Below, piece after piece: positions 6,186 through 8,789 of a stretch of DNA of 8,789 nucleotides (the stretch's first letter is position 1; each line of letters opens with the position of its first letter). A model generated the notes under the pieces. That model saw only the letters and a program-made list of their open reading frames with translations, ran no database searches and had not been told where the DNA came from. The position numbers were made by a program, and so were the translations under genes. The DNA comes from an uncultured Dehalococcoidia bacterium (GTDB lineage: Bacteria > Chloroflexota > Dehalococcoidia > Dehalococcoidales > UBA3254): NCBI GenBank assembly GCA_903890885.1, contig CAITCX010000255.1, forward strand, positions 1 through 8,789. Reading direction: 5' to 3'.

Positions 6186-7490
6186 ATGACGACCTTAAAA
6201 CCGACTTCAGCTATTAAAACGGTCCATGCCAGAGAAATCCTGGACTCAAGGGGCAATCCCACTTTGGAAGTTGAAATAGAATTACTTGATGGGACCACCG
6301 GGATTGCCGCGGTACCCTCCGGCGCCAGCACGGGCAAATATGAAGCGGTTGAGTTGAGAGACAACGATAAAACCAGGTACAACGGACTGGGTGTACTTAA
6401 TGCAGTGGCTAATGTCAACCAGCATATCGCCCCTGCCATAGTGGGCATGGAAGCCGTCAACCAGATAGTTATCGACCAGAATATGGTTAAACTGGATGGC
6501 ACTCCCAATAAATCTCACCTGGGGGCCAATGCCATTCTGGGAGTCTCGCTGGCTGCCGCTCAGGCCGCTGCTAAGTTTTCGAGACTTCCGCTTTACCGCT
6601 ATCTGGGCGGGGTAAGTGCCTCCGTTTTGCCTGTACCCATGATGAACATCCTGAATGGCGGCAAGCATGCCTCCAATTCCACTGACTTACAGGAGTTCAT
6701 GATCGTGCCAGTCGGAGCGGATAGTTTCAGCCATGCCCTCCAGATGTGCGCTGAAATTTATCAACAATTGAAAAAGGTCCTTAAAGATAAAGGCTATAAC
6801 ACTAACGTAGGAGATGAGGGTGGGTTCGCGCCCTCACTGGAATCTAACAGCCAGGCCCTGGACGTTATACTGGCAGCCATCGAAAAAGCCAAATATGTAC
6901 CCGGCAAGGATTGTTACATAGCCCTCGATCCGGCTTCCAGCGAGTATTATCAGGACGGAAAGTATGAGCTGAAACGCGAAGGCAAGACCTTCAATAGTGC
7001 CGAAATGGTGAATTTCTATGCCAAATGGATTTCCACCTATCCTATTATCAGCATTGAAGACGGTATGGCGGAGGACGACTGGGACGGCTGGCAGCTGCTT
7101 ACCCAGAAAATCGGCAGCCGGGTCCAACTGGTGGGCGACGATCTCTATGTAACCAATGTCAGGAGACTGGAAACCGGTCTGCAGAAGAAAGCTTCTAACT
7201 CAGTTTTGATTAAATTGAACCAGATCGGAACTCTTACTGAAACTCTGGCCGCCATCCGCCTGGCTCAGGAAAACAACTGGACGGCCGTAGTCAGCCACCG
7301 CTCTGGCGAAACCGAAGATACTGTCATCGCCGACCTCTCGGTTGGCCTCAATACTGGATTTATTAAAACCGGCGCCCCCTGCCGTTCCGAACGCATCGCC
7401 AAATACAACCGCCTTCTCAAGATCGAACAGGAACTGGGTTCCTCAGCCAAATATGCTGGTATGCAGGCCTTTTACAACCTGAAAAGGTAA
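6186..7490 (+). CDS. eno: Enolase (phosphopyruvate hydratase)
   Basis: Cytosolic glycolytic enzyme interconverting 2-phosphoglycerate and phosphoenolpyruvate. The start chosen is ATG 6186, because GGAGGA at 6175-6180 sits 5 nt upstream and the protein then begins MTTLKP and is 434 aa, a normal length. A GTG 48 bp earlier is in frame but lacks a ribosome site. Family features are all present: AREILDSRGNPT (15-26), SGASTGKYEAVELRD with loop Ser48, NGGKHASNSTDLQEF with His161 and Glu170, GDEGGFAP with Glu211, metal ligands Asp248, Glu291 and Asp318, catalytic Lys343 in LIKLNQIGTLTETL, SHRSGETEDT with His371-Arg372-Ser373, and Lys394 in IKTGAPCRSERIAKYN. The enzyme should be active. NGGKH, where many enolases have NGGAH or NGGSH, is a minor variant. 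The downstream hydrolase gene starts 3 nt after its stop. Confidence 0.98.
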   Translation: MTTLKPTSAIKTVHAREILDSRGNPTLEVEIELLDGTTGIAAVPSGASTGKYEAVELRDNDKTRYNGLGVLNAVANVNQHIAPAIVGMEAVNQIVIDQNMVKLDGTPNKSHLGANAILGVSLAAAQAAAKFSRLPLYRYLGGVSASVLPVPMMNILNGGKHASNSTDLQEFMIVPVGADSFSHALQMCAEIYQQLKKVLKDKGYNTNVGDEGGFAPSLESNSQALDVILAAIEKAKYVPGKDCYIALDPASSEYYQDGKYELKREGKTFNSAEMVNFYAKWISTYPIISIEDGMAEDDWDGWQLLTQKIGSRVQLVGDDLYVTNVRRLETGLQKKASNSVLIKLNQIGTLTETLAAIRLAQENNWTAVVSHRSGETEDTVIADLSVGLNTGFIKTGAPCRSERIAKYNRLLKIEQELGSSAKYAGMQAFYNLKR

Positions 7491-7493
7491 TCC

Positions 7494-8507
7494 ATGAAAG
7501 AGATCTTACCCGGCATTTTTTTATTGCCGCTGACCCTGTCCGGCTTTACGCCGGACTCGGTCAACATGTATATTATTCAAACCCCGGAAGGCCTGATCAG
7601 CATTGATACCGGCTGGGATTCTCCTCAAGCCCTGGCATCCATGCAGAAGCAGTTAGCGGAAATCGGCGCCAGCTATTCCGATATTAAAAAGGTCATCATT
7701 ACCCACTGCCATATTGATCATCTGGGCATGATTACCGGTTTGAAAGAGAACTTTGGCACCCAATACTGTTTGCATAAGAAAGACTTCGATCTGATTAAAA
7801 TACGTTATTCAGACGTGGATAATCTTATACCTTTGACAGATGCCTTTCTGCAACAACATGGGGTGCCTGTAAGTGAATTGATTCCGCCGGAAATGCAGTT
7901 GCCTGTTCCCCTTCATCTCTCAAAAACTCATCCTGATGTCTTGCTTTTTGGCGGCGAGGAAATTCAGGCCGGGGAATATACTTTGCGCGTTATTAATACA
8001 CCCGGTCATACTATGGGGCATATCGCTCTTTATGAGCCAGAAAAGAAATTCATTTTCTCGGGAGACATGCTGCTGCCCACCATCTCCACCAATGCGGCTA
8101 TTCATGTCCAGCATATAGAGAATCCCCTAAAGCAGTACAAAGACTCATTGTTAACTCTGAAAGCCCTGGACATTGGACTGGTGCTGCCAGGCCATGAATA
8201 TATCTATTCTCACCCCGGACAGCGGATTGAAGAACTTATCAGCCGTCATGAAGAAAAAACTGGGGAAATTCGCCGTATTTTTGATGATGGGCAGGCCAAA
8301 ACCGCTTATCAAATATCTCTCCTCCTTGCCAGATCTGCCAGGACTGGCTTATCCAATTGGCATAAAATGCTGGGATGGGACCGGCGCTTCGCCGTTTTAC
8401 AGTCGATAGCTCACCTGGAAGCTCTGAAATTTGCCGGTGACCTGAGACTGGAGGAGCGTAACGGTTTCTTTTATTACCAGCCTTGTCACGTAAAACCTGC
8501 TTGTTGA
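7494..8507 (+). CDS. Metallo-beta-lactamase-fold hydrolase with C-terminal helical domain
   Basis: Probable metal-dependent hydrolase (337 aa) of the glyoxalase II/LACTB2-like branch. Two-metal site residues are in place: THCHIDH (70-76) giving His71, His73, Asp75 and His76; TPGHTMGH (169-176) with His172; FSGD with Asp191; and PGHE with His233. The N-terminal strand NMYIIQTPEGLISIDTGWD (24-42) is typical of the fold. Residues about 245-330 form the small winged-helix-like domain often attached to this branch (RHEEKTGEIRRIFDDGQ, then a stretch ending RNGFFYYQP). No signal peptide, so cytosolic. AAAAGG at 7482-7487, inside the end of eno, is the ribosome site and the ATG is 3 nt after the eno stop, so translation is probably coupled. 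The substrate is unknown: a thioester, phosphodiester or lactone are all possible. Confidence 0.94.
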   Translation: MKEILPGIFLLPLTLSGFTPDSVNMYIIQTPEGLISIDTGWDSPQALASMQKQLAEIGASYSDIKKVIITHCHIDHLGMITGLKENFGTQYCLHKKDFDLIKIRYSDVDNLIPLTDAFLQQHGVPVSELIPPEMQLPVPLHLSKTHPDVLLFGGEEIQAGEYTLRVINTPGHTMGHIALYEPEKKFIFSGDMLLPTISTNAAIHVQHIENPLKQYKDSLLTLKALDIGLVLPGHEYIYSHPGQRIEELISRHEEKTGEIRRIFDDGQAKTAYQISLLLARSARTGLSNWHKMLGWDRRFAVLQSIAHLEALKFAGDLRLEERNGFFYYQPCHVKPAC

Positions 8508-8534
8508 AGACAACTCCTTCTTCCCCACTGAAAA

Positions 8535-8564
8535 TTGGATTTTGAATTGTAAAAATGGCATAAT
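8535..8564 (+). promoter_or_regulatory. Candidate promoter of the TcmP-like gene
   Basis: TTGGAT (8535-8540) and CATAAT (8559-8564) are separated by 18 bp, and the -10 is preceded by TG one base upstream (8556-8557), the extended form. Transcription would start near 8571, at the palindrome GGTTAACC (8573-8580). A second odd palindrome, GGTGTCACC, is at 8620-8628, just before the ribosome site. The palindromes may be operator-like or chance. No convincing terminator for the preceding gene lies between. Confidence 0.5.
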
Positions 8565-8645
8565 GGGCATTGGGTTAACCAGTAAACAAGAGTAACGGCA
8601 GTTTTGCAAATGGGATAGTGGTGTCACCGGCCCAAGGAGACAGCC

Positions 8646-8789
8646 ATACCAGTTAAAACTCCCGGACAGATTCATAAATGGACCTGCCACAAGCTGGAAG
8701 GCTTTTCGGATTTTATGGAAAGCTATGCTCGCTCTACCCGAAAAGCTGCTTACTGTTACCTGGAATTGTTTGCCGGCCCCGGCAGTTAC
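8646..8789 (+). CDS. tcmP: Three-Cys-motif partner (TcmP)-like protein, N-terminal part; ATA start (3' end outside window)
   Basis: This frame is open to the right edge and encodes 48 residues ending in YCYLELFAGPGSY. The LFAGPG motif after a KLEGFSDFMESYARSTRK helix is how TcmP family proteins begin (typically W..K...L..Y, then Y(I/L)D.FAGPG, a methyltransferase-like nucleotide loop). TcmP proteins are known as neighbours of phage Gp37/Gp68-like three-Cys-motif proteins; their function is poorly defined. The start is unusual. AAGGAG at 8634-8639 is a strong ribosome site, and 6 nt later comes ATA, not ATG. The in-frame stop TAG at 8616-8618 leaves no ATG, GTG or TTG before Met24 (8715), which has no ribosome site and would cut the N-terminal helix. 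Either ATA is used, or an ATG has been mutated or misread. The alternative is another Rossmann methyltransferase. Too little is visible to be certain. Confidence 0.62.
   Translation, partial: MPVKTPGQIHKWTCHKLEGFSDFMESYARSTRKAAYCYLELFAGPGSY

Noticed and set aside
8500..8525. Possible terminator after the metallo-hydrolase (GTTG-AAGA-CAAC then a pyrimidine stretch)
   Set aside because: The stem is only 4 bp and the following stretch TCCTTCTTCCCC is not a proper T-run, so it is too weak to call.

Overview
The window looks like an ordinary chromosomal stretch from an anaerobic or facultative bacterium of moderate, slightly AT-rich composition. Genes are tightly packed, most have AGGAG-type ribosome binding sites, and the -10 boxes are of housekeeping type. 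A TRAP solute-binding protein that appears to be a lipoprotein, an XdhC-type molybdoenzyme maturation factor and a divergent-clade diaminopimelate decarboxylase together suggest Clostridia, Chloroflexota or a deltaproteobacterium-like lineage. The sequence alone does not settle which. I see no rRNA, tRNA, CRISPR array, insertion sequence or prophage gene.

Layout from left to right. 1-997 (minus) is the 5' part of a TRAP dicarboxylate-type solute-binding lipoprotein; its 3' end is outside the window. 998-1340 is a gene-free spacer. 1341-2411 (minus) is an XdhC/CoxI family protein. Diverging from it at 2546-3031 (plus) is a 161-residue protein I do not recognise, followed by a possible 17-codon ORF. 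A promoter-like region with a perfect 7-bp inverted repeat then leads into a GNAT acetyltransferase (3242-3904, plus). This converges, with a gap of only 25 bp, on a PLP-dependent diaminopimelate decarboxylase-like gene (3930-5201, minus). A lone cheW follows (5376-5891, minus) with a clear rho-independent terminator. Diverging from cheW is an enolase gene (6186-7490, plus), 3 nt from a metallo-beta-lactamase-fold hydrolase (7494-8507, plus), so the two probably form one operon. At the right edge, behind its own promoter-like sequence, is the start of a gene with the N-terminal look of a three-Cys-motif partner (TcmP) protein; its only well-placed start codon is ATA.

The genes do not form one obvious pathway. 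They are mostly single-gene or two-gene transcription units: solute uptake, molybdenum-enzyme maturation, acetylation, lysine or cell-wall precursor synthesis, chemosensory coupling and glycolysis. The points most worth a second look are the TcmP-like gene at the right edge, the inverted repeat before the GNAT gene, the orphan state of cheW and xdhC, and the unusual active-site motifs of the decarboxylase. I found no convincing evidence of a wholly new system inside the window; the only candidate for one, the TcmP-like gene, runs off the edge.
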